Notes: a model not told the origin generated them from the letters alone. Shown: positions 33,352 to 44,281, counted from the stretch's first letter. The stretch is 64,000 bases of DNA from Boswellia sacra (GCA_013180625.2 SNVD02004462.1:131835-195834); one strand, 5' to 3'. Program-made: numbers and translations.

Positions 33352-34424
33352 GAATTATGGTCTGATTTGAGAGATGGTTGTTTGCCATCCTACTGCCCAC
33401 ATCTGTCGTCCTTCCACGGCTATGGCAAACGGTGTGAGAATTAGAAGAGACAACATAGAGAGAAAAGCATAATAGTTCATCCTTCTAACTGACTTTCCCT
33501 TCATGCCCTTCTTTGAAGATATATTTCGGAAGACAAATGCCCATGTGACTCAACTTACAAAAATTTCATGATTGTTTTGAATGATTAAAAGAATAAAGAT
33601 TCTGACTTGACACGTCCACCCAGATTGAATTTGAATTTCACAGTTGCTAAAACTGAGCAAAAGAAAAACACAAAAGTAACCTAAACATGTATATATGAAT
33701 GTTATTGTTCATATTGCCCAAGTGTCCAGATGATAAAATTACCAGTCGTGTTGATGTTTAGCTCAGTGATAGCAGCAAGAGCACAACCACCGATAATTGA
33801 AACGAGGGACAGATGCACTGGAACTAGGAAGGTCTCACCCAAAAGAAACCTTGAAACCAAGACACTGAAAGCAGGCTCTCCACTCTTGATGATGTGGGGT
33901 GAATGAAACTGCAACCTCAAACATACTCACGGTAGCAGCTACATGCCCAATTGTATGTGCCATAGCAACTAGTTTACATCAAAATTGCATAACCGGTAAG
34001 ATCACAACTCAAACCTAAATCAAATCCTATATAAATAATTACCAAATACACCTAATTCGTGGTTTAATTTATGAATAATAATAAATCTATTAGAGAATAT
34101 TACTACCCAGCTAGGCCTAGCTTAAATTTTCCCCTTAAAAGAAAAGGCAGAACAACAACAAAAAAATAACAATAAAATATTTCACTTGTACTTGTACTTT
34201 TTCCTTCACTTTCTCAGCAATCAAACAAACTATAGCTATCTTCAACAAAGACAATAAAAACAAAAACCCACCCACGAAAGACCCGAAAGCATCATTTTCT
34301 TGACTTTTCTGACCAGCCAAAGAAACAAACCACTTACAGGAAACAAAGTCTTCCAGAACTCCAAATCGGTCTTGGGAGGCTCCGCGACCCTCGTGGCCCA
34401 GGAGATTAACATCATCAAGGATCC
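33352..34424 (-). pseudogene. Captured glucose-6-phosphate/phosphate translocator gene fragment
   Basis: Three minus-strand exons with canonical borders. Exon a (34,424-34,338): GSLMMLISWATRVAEPPKTD then LEFWKTLFP, ending at GTAAGT. Exon b (33,968-33,743): VAMAHTIGHVAATVSM, then SGEPAFSVLVSRFLLGETF and IIGGCALAAITELN. Exon c (about 33,545-33,352): AFVFRN, KKGMKGKSVRRMNYYA and TPFAIAVEG. These are consecutive membrane segments of the plastid inner-envelope GPT carrier, which exchanges glucose-6-phosphate for phosphate. An extra C near 33,894 shifts the frame between VSFT and HIIKSGEP, and the N-terminal transit peptide and C-terminal helices are missing. A captured genomic fragment, longest of the four, in parental exon order. 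Confidence 0.9.
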
Positions 34425-34768
34425 AGGGACATCATCACACCTGTCAAATTATATACATGTCTTCTCCGCCCTCTCAAACAATGTTGGAAGGGGCTTTGCC
34501 GTCACTAATGGCGGTGGTAGTTGACGAGTTGGTTGAGTTAGCGGCTGAGTCACTCTCCTAATCTTGAAGATGCTCGGCTTGGCAGAGAGAATGCAAATGG
34601 AATTTTCAATGTAAGGAACTTCAAAGCAGCAAGAAGCTTGGCAGAGAAAGGCAAAGATGAGGTTTTCGATCGAGAGAAAAAGCAAGAGAGATGAGAGGGA
34701 AATTGAAACAAGTTGATGCAAAATTGAGGCGGCTAGGGTAAAATTGGTTTGGGGTGATTTTGGGCAAT
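34425..34768 (-). other. Right subterminal zone of the Pack-CACTA
   Basis: C/T-rich on minus with a 90-codon open frame (34,721-34,449) that starts with a hydrophobic stretch. It may serve as leader and promoter region driving the captured exons, all of which point away from this end. Not identified as a gene. Confidence 0.35.
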
Positions 34769-34879
34769 TTAGACTGCGGTTCTAAAACCGTCGTATACAC
34801 ATTCGGACTTCATCCATTTACGGCGGTTTTTAAAAACCGCCTCAAATGGGTGCAGTATAAGCCCAACTTTCTTGTAGTG

Positions 34880-34882
34880 TCA
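34880..34882 (+). other. Target-site duplication of Pack-CACTA (right)
   Basis: TCA, matching 27,505-27,507. Confidence 0.8.
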
Positions 34883-35223
34883 ATTCCATGATATTTGCAA
34901 AAGTCAGAATAGCCAACGTTTTCAAACTCCTTTCCATGATCACTTCTTATCCTCACAATCCTGTCAATGTTCCTGTTTTGCTCATTTTCAAGTTTAACAC
35001 AAAGATTTCTAAAAGCTTCAAAAGTGTCAAATTTTTCTTTAATGAAATCAACCCAAGTATATCTAAAAAAATCATCCACACAAACAGATATGTATCTCTT
35101 ACCTGTAATGCTTTCAATTTGCATAGGACCCATTAGATCCATGTGAAGCAAATCAAGTATTTTGGATGTGCTAAGATATGGATTTGATTTGTGTGAACTT
35201 CTAATTTGTTTTCCCGTCCACAA
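34883..35223 (-). pseudogene. Copia integrase, N-terminal part of the catalytic core
   Basis: Reads LLHMDLMGPMQIESITGKRY (first catalytic Asp), FFRYTWVDFIKEKFDTFEAF and IRSDHGKEF (second catalytic Asp), then SDFCKYHGI, where the CACTA element begins. The HHCC zinc finger just upstream is damaged: the second Cys pair is lost by a small deletion and frameshift near 35,220, intact in copia element 2 (CEPC). Confidence 0.85.
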
Positions 35224-35720
35224 ATTTCATTAAATTTGTCATCAAGTTTAGGAACTCCTTTCACAGCACCTAATTTAGTTAATTTAACCAAGTCTTTGTA
35301 ATTTAAGTGTCCTAATTTTTGATGCCACAATTCTAAATCTGAAATCCTAGCTTGAAATGCAATCTTTACCAAATAACAATTATCCGAAGATCTATTACCT
35401 TCTAGAATGCATTTACCAAAATTATCTAAGACCATGCATTTGTTTGGTGTGAAATTAACAATATACTTGTCATCACATATCTGACTAATACTAATAAGAT
35501 TAGCTTTCAAACCTTCAACCAACAAGACATTTTGAAAGTTAGGTAGGCCTTTAACATTCAAAGTGCCTTCACTAATGATATTACCTTTTGCTCCATCTCC
35601 ATAGATGACATTTCCTTCCCTGTATGCTTCAAAATCTGTTAAGAACTGTTTATTTCTAGTCATGTGCTTGGAACAGCCACTATCAAAATACCAAGAATCA
35701 TTAGAAGAGTGCTTAAGAGC
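35133..35720 (-). pseudogene. Copia protease and GAG-pre-integrase domain
   Basis: Begins with WYFDSGCSKHMT at about 35,695 (aspartic protease DSG-type site), then LISISQICDDKYIVNF and the pre-integrase motif LELWHQKLGHLNYKDLVKL. The same order occurs in copia element 2 at 42,410-42,030. Frame lost at the downstream end. Confidence 0.8.
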
Positions 35721-35754
35721 AGTAAGAGCAACATGACATACTGTATTGTCTTTC

Positions 35755-37499
35755 TTAACCCACTGCAGTTGTGACTTTGGTAACAGTTTGAAATTGTTTT
35801 GATCTTTTATGCAAGAGATTCAACAATTTAAAACATCTAGGCCTAATATGTCCTTTTTTACCACAAAAATAACAAGTAGGAATGAATTTTCTTACCTTTT
35901 CAGGACTAGATTTGAAAGAGCTCAGAGGAGAAACAAATATTTCATTATTCTTTGAACTAGGACTTGACCTTAAAGAGTTAAGTTCAGAATGTTTACGTGA
36001 AGTTGAAGCTTTTACAAAAACTGTTTTGGATGAAGATGCAACATTACCTTCTGTATATCCCAATCCATGTTTGTTGGAGTTGTCTCTTCCAAGACTCAAG
36101 ACCTGATCAAGTTTGCCTGCCCCAATTTTGAGTTGATCAACACACTTTTTGCTTTCAACCAGTTCTGTTGTAATTTTCCCAATATGTGTTGTTTTGTCTG
36201 TCAAGACAGTCTCCAGTTCTGTGATATGGTTTTCAGTATAAGATTTTTCACATTTCAGAACTTCAATCTCCTTTTTCAAGGTTTTGATTTCTTCCTTCTG
36301 ATTCAGCCATTCACCATAGAGTGCATTATAAGTCTCCTGCAACTCTTCATAGTATTCTGGCCCTTCTTGTTCATCTGAATGATCAACACTAGTTTTGCAC
36401 TTTTTTGTTATGTCAGACATAACTGCTTTCCCTTTATCAACAGCATATGCTGTAAATGTAACAAAATTATTCATGCGTTCTTGTTCTTCTGAATCCGATT
36501 CTGATTCATCACTCTAGGTTGCTGTCAAGCCTTTGTTCTTCTTTTTGAGATTAGCACATTCAGACTGAATATGCCCATAACCAGAACATTCATAACACTG
36601 AATTTGCCCTTTCTTATCAGGTTGTTTTGACTTCTTCTTATCATTCTCCTTATTTAACTTCCTGAACTTGTCTTCATTTGAGTTTGATGGCTTTCTTTGA
36701 TTCTTTTTCCTAAAATTTCTTTTCATGAACTTGACATAATTTCTTGTTAGAAAAGTAATATGTTTAGAATCAGTTTCATCAAGCTCATCATTACTTTTCT
36801 CATCAAATTTTTCAGTTTTAACATTGATTGCAATGCTTTTTCCTTTTTGCTTCCTAGTACTCTAATTTATTTCAAAGTTTTGGAGAATCCCCATAAGTTT
36901 GTCAACCCTCATCTCATTAGTGTTTTTAACTTCCTCAATGGCTGAAATTTTAGGTTAAAATTTATCTGGAACAGACCTTATTATCTTACTAATAATTTCT
37001 GCATTAGTGAAAGTTTTTCCAAGCATGTATGCAGAATTTATGATGTGATATATCTTAGAGTAAAACTTAGAAATTGACTCATCCTCATGCATTACCAAAT
37101 TTTCAAATTGAGAATTTAGTCTCATCAATTTAGATCTTTTAATAGATGCGGTACTTTCATGTTTTACCTTAAGTACATCCCATGCTTCTTCAGCCACTTT
37201 GCATCTAGAAATCTGACCGAAATTGTTTAAGTCTACTGCTGTAAAAATTGCATTAAGAGCCTTTGAATTCCAGCTGGAATGTCGATATTCTTCATCAGTC
37301 CATTCATCCTCAGGTTTGGGTTCGGAATCACCAAAAGCAATCAACTTTGTTGGTGGTGTCCATCCTTTAAGTACACTGGTCCATGCCCTGTCATCAAGAG
37401 ATTTGATATACATCATCATTCTTACTTCCAATATGGGTAGTTACCATTATCAAGAACAGGTGGTTATATTCTGGATCCTCCATTGCGAAGAAACTCTAT
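35755..37499 (-). pseudogene. Copia gag region with two zinc knuckles
   Basis: Copy 2 shows the gag start as ATG; here the same place (37,499-37,497) reads ATA, followed within 12 codons by TAA. The open blocks are 37,431-36,955 (RMMMYIKSLDDRAW and VAEEAWDVLKVKHE, UBN2/gag family), 36,726-36,514 (zinc knuckle CYECSGYGHIQSEC) and 36,474-35,755 (a Glu/Lys-rich probable coiled coil EEIKTLKKEIEVLK and a second knuckle CYFCGKKGHIRPRC). At least three stops separate them. Gag forms the virus-like particle in functional relatives; this one cannot be made in full. Confidence 0.85.
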
Positions 37500-37550
37500 G
37501 CTTCCAGATCAACCTGATCATTTTCTTCACTTTTCTATCATTGAACCTAC

Positions 37551-37560
37551 TGTGATACCA
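37551..37560 (-). promoter_or_regulatory. Primer binding site of copia element 1
   Basis: TGGTATCACA on minus, two bases inside the 5' LTR. The initiator-tRNA-Met site of plant copia elements is TGGTATCAGA; one base differs. Confidence 0.8.
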
Positions 37561-37562
37561 AT

Positions 37563-38435
37563 TGTAAGTTCTGGAAGTATGCAGTTTTAAGAAATATAAC
37601 AGTAAACTGTAACGTAAATCAACACAGGAGGTTTTTTACGTGGTTCGGTTATAAAACCTACATCCACGGACATCTATAGAGGTGCAATTCACTAAGTTCT
37701 TGCTTATACAATCTTTAGGACCTTTTATAGTGCTGACTCACTTTCACACACTGACCTAATCTTTGTAAAACAAAATCCCGCCAAGATCTTAAACTCTAGT
37801 GACACGGCCTACTCTCTGTCACAGATAACTTAACAACACACCGTTAAGTTATACATAACAACGATGTCTGACACTGAATTACATAAACACTTAACCCGTA
37901 ACTTATCTCAAGTGTCTACTAACTCAAACAGACCTAATTAACAATTCTTGTATGATTACAACCTCTCATACATGAATAAAATACTAATAAAATCAAATGA
38001 AAGAGACATTCCTATATGCGTTGAAGCTCTCCTCTTTAATTTTTGGAATGCGGAACCTAAACTCACACAACACACCGCCCACTTTCGTCACGAAAATATA
38101 ACAGTATATACAGTGGTATGCCTGGACAAAATCTCCTTAGAATCCTGTAAAAATTCTAATCAAAATCACATTAAGATAAGGAGGAATATAATAGGAATAG
38201 ATTTAATTAAACTCCTAAAGGAATTAGAACACAAATAAATATTCTCCTATTTTAATTAAGATACTAGAAACAATATCCTAATCTAATGAGATATTTATTA
38301 TAAATCAAATACTTCCTAAAATATACTTCTAGAAACAGTAAAATAAGAAACAAAATCATATTTTAGTTTTATCACAAGTTGTATAAAATAACATGTGCAT
38401 GGCACATACATATGTAGTAGACATTGACACCAATA
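37563..38435 (-). mobile_element. 5' LTR of copia element 1
   Basis: 873 bp. Reads TGTAAGTTCTGG at its left and ends ...GACACCAATA at its right, where the partner LTR has CCAACA; so its outermost base pair is mutated. Followed by GAAAT and satellite DNA. Confidence 0.9.
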
Positions 38436-39133
38436 GAAATTGCCAAATTATGCCTCCTGTTTCGACCACTGCATTGAATTTCCTACAGTTTTCACCTTTT
38501 ACGGCCCAGGAACGCCTTTTGTTCATGTCAGAATCGCGTTTTGTATGAGTGAGGAATGCCAATACAATAAATTGGAAATGACTCCGATTCCCCCACCCTG
38601 GCGTAGGGCAACGCCTGCACCATCACATGTGCGCTCTCCACAGTTGGAATCATCAAATTACCCCTTCGGTTTCGATCGATATGCCAAATTTCCGATCATT
38701 CATGCCTTTTATACGATCAGGATTGCCCTTTTTGTGTTCCCAAACCGTGCTTTGTATGAGTCAGGAACGCTGATAAAATTAGTCGAAAATGATTCCAATT
38801 CCCCTCCCCTAGCCCACAGTAATGCCCTCACACTTGTGTATGCACCCCCGTAGTTGGAATCGCCAAATTAAACTGATGGTTTCGACCGATACACCAAATT
38901 CTCCATGGTTCCTACCTTTTATACTACCCGAGAACATCTTTTGTTCATGTCGGAACCGCTCTTTGTACAAGTCAGGATTGCCAATATAATAAATCAAAAA
39001 TGAATTTGATTCCCCCACCCGGCCCAGGGCAATCATTGCACTATCGTGTGTCCGATATTTGTAGTTGGAATCGCCAAATTACCCCTCCAGTTTTGGCTGA
39101 TACGCTAAAGTCCCTATCATTTGCGTCTTTTAT
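38436..39133. repeat. Satellite-like 210-bp array (part 2)
   Basis: A little over three monomers, continuing the array cut at 21,121. It carries the same GACTCGGGAATG-, GCTTTGTATGAGTC- and GGAATCGCCAAATTA-type blocks and breaks off in CTTTTAT at the next insertion. Confidence 0.8.
39129..39133 (+). other. Target-site duplication of solo-LTR-like element (left)
   Basis: TTTAT, repeated at 41,242-41,246; after removal the satellite reads through as TTTTATAC. Confidence 0.75.
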
Positions 39134-39604
39134 TGTCACGCCCTAACATCTCTTATATATAGACTTTAGGGGTGATTGAATTAGAAATTAATAAAAGTTC
39201 ATCATCAATATCTCATTTTTTTTTATACATCACATGAATTCATTACCACATTTGGCTATTTGTTCAAAATAAACTTTACATACACTGGTGACTAAATTCA
39301 ATACATAAATTGCTAGTCACATAACAAAATCTCCTATCATAAGCTATGAGAAACAAGACCGCCCCCAGAAATCATTGTATGTATGCAGACTCCAGACCCT
39401 CTAGGAAAGCTCTGGAACGTCACTAGTATGACCATCGTTCTGTGTACCTGTAGAGGGAGGGGGTGAGTATAAAGCCTAGTAGGAAAAATTCTAACATTAT
39501 ACTAAATCACACCCATTCAACAATGAATTAATTACAAAATTGCACACTCAATCATAATAAATCAAACAATTATGTTCATTCGCACGTCAAATTTATATCT
39601 GCGT

Positions 39605-39850
39605 TCCCCTTGGATCCGTATACAAAATGGCCCATCCAAGGTCCAACACATTATATTATTATATTCATGTTCCTCTTGGATCCGTATACAAAACGGCCCA
39701 TCCAAGGTCCAACACAGTTTATTATTATATTCGTGTTCCCCTTGGATCCGTATACAAAACGGCCCATCCACGGTACAACACTAAGGATTTCATATCCGCA
39801 TTCTCCTTAGATCCGTATACAAAACGGCCAATCCAAGGTCCAATGCATAC
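39605..39850. repeat. Four copies of a 58-66-bp repeat
   Basis: Each copy contains TTGGATCCGTATACAAAACG and GCCCATCCAAGGTCCAACAC. Spacing of the GGATCCGTATAC core is about 66, 58 and 75 bp. Confidence 0.8.
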
Positions 39851-39964
39851 ATTAACAACATTTCAATATCATTACTATGATAAATCTCAAGAAAATACAA
39901 TTTTTATGCAAAATCTAGGACTTTTTGGGAAGTGTACAGTTGATTTGGGGTGGTTCTGTAATTT

Positions 39965-40490
39965 TGCTCGACACTCGACACTGTCCAGCTCAACACTCAA
40001 TGCTCGAACATGCGCGTCGAGTCACGCACGCAACGCGTGACACTCGACCCTCGACACTCGGCGCTGGACACTCGACACAGTGCCTCTTGACACTCGACCC
40101 TCAATGCGCGACACTTGACCCTCGACACTCGGTGCTAGACACTCAACACAGCGCCTCTCGACACTCGACACTCAAATATGCGCATCAAGTCGCGCACGCA
40201 ACGCGTGACACTCGACCCTCGACAATCGACACTGGACACTCGACACAGTGCCTCTTGACACTCGACACTCGACACTCGAATATGCGCGTCGAGTCGCGCA
40301 TGCAACGTGCGACACTCGACCCTCGACACTCGGCGCTAGACACTCGACACAGTGCCTCTCGACACTAGACGACAAACACTCGACACTTGACCCGACACTT
40401 GACATGTGACTCTCGACACTCGACATTACACACTCGACACTCGAACCCATCACAAACTACACTCGACACGTGCCACTCGCCAGGTGTCGA
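39965..40490. repeat. CGACACT minisatellite with higher-order structure
   Basis: Dozens of CTCGACACTCGAC words. A higher-order unit of roughly 105-170 bp, marked by GCGCGTCGAGTCGCGCACGC (about 40,012, 40,181 and 40,285), is repeated three times. Rich in CG and TCGA sites, unlike the AT-rich surroundings. Confidence 0.8.
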
Positions 40491-41241
40491 GCGAAAAGTT
40501 AGAAGCTGTACGTAGACATGTAAACTTGTTCTATTAAGTTGGTTACACCATTTCATTTCCAGATTTCGACCTCTAACTTCAAAAATTCACCAAAAATCCA
40601 TTTTAACTCCAAATTCAACGAAATCAGCGGCTAATTAAAGCTTCATATGTCTATTTTCCTAAACAAATGAAAAATCATAAAATTCTCGATCCAAAAAAAT
40701 GCATCAGCTTAAACAACACAAGATAGTCACATGAACTATAACTCCTCTCAAAACCATCTCTACTTCACTTCATTATCACTTAGTTTCCACACATAATTTC
40801 TCATTCAAACAACAAGCAATCAACTTATAACAGTAGTTTCACTCATAATTCATCATCCAAGCAAGAAAACAATTAATTTAGAATAAGTCACATACATAAC
40901 AAAGCAATATCAATTAAACAACGAAATACATGACATGAAGTAAGCATAGTGTTAGAAAATCCCTACTTGTTTTTCAAGCTTATATACTTCTTTGAAATTT
41001 TTTTTCCTCTCTTTTCTTCTTCTCCTCCTTCTCTTCTTCTCTTCCTGGAATCGTGAACTCTTCTCTCCTTTTTTTTTCCTTCCCCTTAATTCTAGAAAAT
41101 CCTTTCTTATATAAACATAAGGCCTTGGTTCATGGGCCTAGGTCCACCAACTTCCAACCCACTCACTCCTTTATACACAATTTCTAAATTTTGCAATATA
41201 TAAATGCATATATATATTAAATTTTCTTTTGAAACTCCACA

Positions 41242-41410
41242 TTTATACAATTGGGAGTGCCCCTTTCCCATGTCAGGATCATGCTTTGTACGAGTCAGGA
41301 ATGACTTCAATTGCCCTCGCTCGGCCCACAACAATGCCTTAACCCAAGCGTACGCACCTTCCATGGTTAGAATCACCAAATTACCCCTCCAATTTCAGCC
41401 GACACGAAAA
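41242..41410. repeat. Satellite-like 210-bp array (part 3)
   Basis: Less than one monomer (AATTGGGAGTGCCCC ... ATCACCAAATTACCCC ... TTTCAGCCGACAC). It ends at the truncated copia element 2. Confidence 0.75.
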
Positions 41411-44281
41411 AATGGTTAAAGTTTCTTGGGGGAACGACCTTACACCTTTGCAAGATGACTCTGTGAAGCTGGTTATGTTTTCCTCTTGTGAGTACTTTGC
41501 GTAATCTTCTAGATCATCAAATACTACGCTTGCAGATTCCATGACTGCCTCAGTTCTCAGATTGTAAACTCGAAATGCTTTGCTGTTTTGTGCATATCTC
41601 ACAAAGACTCCTTCATTACTTCTCGGATCTAATTTTTCGAACTCCTTGCTATGATCACTTCTTATTCTCACAATCCTTCCAATGTTCCTATTTTGCTTAT
41701 TTTCAAGCTTAACACAAAGATTCCTGAAAGCTTCAAAGTGTCAAATTTTTCTTTAATGAAATCAACCCAAGTATATCTAGAAAAATCATCCACGCAAACA
41801 AATATGTATCTCTTACCTGTAATGCTTTCAATTTGCATAGGACCCATAAGATCCATGTGAAGCAAATCAAGTATTTTGGATGTGCTAAGATGTGGATTTG
41901 ATTTGTGTGAACTTCTAATTTGTTTTCCTATTTGACATGGTTCACAAATTTCATTAACTTTGTCATCAAGTTCAGGAACTCCTTTTAAAGCACCTAACTT
42001 AGTTAATTTAACCAAGCCTTTGTAATTTAACTGTCCTAATTTTTGATGCCACAATTCTAAATTCTGAAATCCTAGCTTTAAATGCAATCTTTACCAAATA
42101 ACAATTATTCGAAGATCTATTACCTTCTAGAATACATTTACCAAAATTATTTAAGACCATGCATTTGTTTGGTGTGAAATTAACAATATACTCGTCATCA
42201 CATATCTGACTAATACTAATAAGATTAGCTTTCAAACCTTCAACCAACAAGACATTTTGAAAGTTGGTGCCTTTGACATTCAAAGTGCCTTTACCAATGA
42301 TCTTACTCTTTGCTCCATCTCCATAGGTGACATTTCCTTCCCTGTATGCTTCAAAATTTGTTAAAAACTGTTTATTTCTAGTCATGTGCCTGGAACAACC
42401 ACTGTCAAAATACCACAAATCGTTAGATGATTGGTTAAGAGCAGTAAGAGCAACATGGCATACTGTCTTGTCTTTCTTAACCCATTGCAGTTGTGATTTT
42501 GGTAACAGTTTGAACTGTTTTGATCTTTTACACAAAAGATTCAACAATTTAAAGCATCTAGGCCTAATGTGTCCTTTTTTATCACAAAAATAACAAATTG
42601 GAATAAATTTCCTTACCTTTTCAAGACTGGATTTGAAAGAACTCAGAGGAGAAACAAATGTCTCATTGCTCTTGGAATTAGGACTTGACTTTAAAGAGTT
42701 AAGTTCAGAATTCTTACCTGATGCTGAGCTTTCACAAAAACTGTTTTTGATGAAGATGCAACATTACTTTCTATATACCCCAATCCATGTTTGTTGGAGT
42801 TGTCTCTTCCAAGACTCAAGACCTGATCAAGTTTGGCTGCTCCAATTTTGAGTTGATCAACACACCTCTTGCTTTCAACCAGTTCTATTGTGATTTTTTC
42901 AATATGTGCTATTTTGTCTGTCAAGACAGTCTCCAGTTTTGTGATATGGTTTTTATCATAAGATTTTTCGCATTCAAGCACCTCAATCTCCTTTTTCAAG
43001 GTTTTGATTTCTTCTTTCTGACTCAGCCATTCACTATAGAGTGCATCGTAAGTTTCTTGCAACTCTTCATAGTATACAAGACCATCTTCATCATCTGAAT
43101 GATTAACACTGGTTCTACAATTTTCTATTATGTCAGACATAACAGCTTTTCCTTTATCAGCTGCAGATGCAGTAAATGCAACAAAATTGCTCATGCAATC
43201 TTGATCTTCTGAATTCGATTCTGATTCATCACTCTAGGTTGCTGTCAGGCCTTTGTTCTTCTTCTTAAGATTAGCACATTCAGACTGATATGCCCATAAC
43301 CAAAACATTCATAACACTGAATCTGCCCTTTCTTTTCAGGTTGTTTTGGCTTCTTCTTGTCATTCTCCTTGTTGAACTTTCTGAATTTTTCATCACTTGA
43401 GTTTGATGGCTTTCCTTGATTCTTTTTCCTGAAATTTCTTTTCATTAACTTGACATAGTTTCTTGTTAGAAAAGCAATCTGTTTAGAATCAGTTTCATCA
43501 AGCTCATCATTACTTTCATCATCAGATCTTTCAGTTTTCACATTGAATGTAATGTTTTTTCCTTTTTGCTTCCTAGAACTTTGATTAATTTCAAAATTTT
43601 GGAGAATGCTAATCAGTTTATCAACCCTCATCTCATCAGTGTTTTTAACTTCCTCAATGGCTGAAATTTTAGGTTGAAATTTATCTGGGACAGACTTAAT
43701 TATTTTACTAACAATCTCTGCATCAGTGAAAGTTTTTCCAAGCATGTATGCAGAATTTGTGATGTGACATATCTTAGAGTAAAATTCAGAAATTGATTCA
43801 TCCTCATGCATCATTAAATTTCAAATTGAGAATTAAGTCTCATCAATTTAGATCTTTTAACCGATGCTGTACCTTCATGTTTTTCCTCAAGTATGTCCCA
43901 TGCTTCTTTGGCCACTTTGCACCTAGAAATTTTTCCAAAATTGTTTAGGTCCACTGCAGCAAAAATTGCATTGAGAGCCTTAGAATTCTAGTTGGAACGT
44001 CGATATTCTTCATTAGTCCTTTCATCCTCTGGTTTGGCTTCAGAATCACCAAAAGCATTTAACTTTGTTGGCGGTGTCCATTCTTTAAGCACACTAGTCC
44101 ATGCCCTGTCATCAAGAGATTTGATATACATCATCATTCTTACCTTCCAATATGAGTAATTACTATCATCAAGAATAGGTGGTTGTGTTCCGGATCCTCC
44201 ATTATGAATAAACTCCATGCTTCCAGATCAAAGTGATAGTTTTCTTCACTTGTCTATCAGTGAATCTGCTTTGATGCCAAT
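41411..44281 (-). pseudogene. Copia element 2, truncated gag-pol remnant
   Basis: A second copy of the same family. From right to left: gag starting with ATG (44,218; RMMMYIKSLDDRAW), a stop after YRRSN, gag remainder 43,814-43,245 with a zinc knuckle region broken by frameshift, coiled-coil block 43,194-42,691, protease (WYFDSGCSRHMT, about 42,410), pre-integrase, intact HHCC (ICEPC) and the integrase core to HSKEFE (about 41,640). There the sequence jumps directly to LDPRSNEGVFVRYAQ, deleting the integrase region that in copy 1 holds the CACTA insertion site. After [20 protein letters not shown] it ends near 41,458. Reverse transcriptase, RNase H and 3' LTR are missing. Confidence 0.85.

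Larger units (their letters stand above)
27508..34879 (-). mobile_element. Pack-CACTA transposon with four captured host gene fragments
   Basis: A 7,372-bp element with ends CACTACAACATGGAAGACTT (left) and, inverted, CACTACAAGAAAGTTGGGCT (right), flanked by TCA duplications. Both subterminal zones hold ACGGCGGTT-type motifs. No transposase is visible. Inside, all on the minus strand, are intron-containing pieces of four unrelated plant genes: glucose-6-phosphate translocator (about 34,424-33,352), neprosin activation peptide (30,315-30,103), BTAF1/Mot1 helicase (29,175-28,745) and TRB/single-Myb-histone (28,340-27,969). A later 2.0-kb solo LTR interrupts it. Without that, the element was about 5.4 kb. 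Gene-capturing CACTA elements are known in plants; this combination is not one I recognise. Confidence 0.9.
21122..38435 (-). mobile_element. Copia element 1 (Sirevirus/SIRE-like), split by a CACTA transposon
   Basis: A full-length LTR retrotransposon on the minus strand: 5' LTR 38,435-37,563, primer site, gag, protease, integrase, reverse transcriptase, RNase H, an extra ORF region, polypurine tract and 3' LTR 21,995-21,122. LTRs are 873 and 874 bp. Of its 17.3 kb, 7.4 kb is a nested CACTA element (27,508-34,879), leaving about 9.9 kb, a size typical of Sireviruses. Lineage is inferred from gene order, the zinc-knuckle gag and the extra ORF after RNase H. Lost gag start, several stops and frameshifts make it defective. 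Confidence 0.9.
39134..41241 (-). mobile_element. Solo-LTR-like element with internal repeats
   Basis: 2,108 bp from TGTCACGCCCTAAC to ...GAAACTCCACA, with TG...CA ends and a 5-bp duplication TTTAT. No coding region. On minus, the right part carries TTATATAAGAAAGGATTTTC (about 41,120-41,100), compatible with a promoter, so minus orientation is suggested. Two conspicuous tandem arrays (39,605-39,850 and 39,965-40,490) sit inside. Superfamily undetermined. Confidence 0.7.

Noticed and set aside
39572..40453. ORFs of 60-147 residues with Ser/Thr/Arg repeats
   Set aside because: They follow the 58-66-bp and CGACACT tandem repeats and have no recognisable domain.
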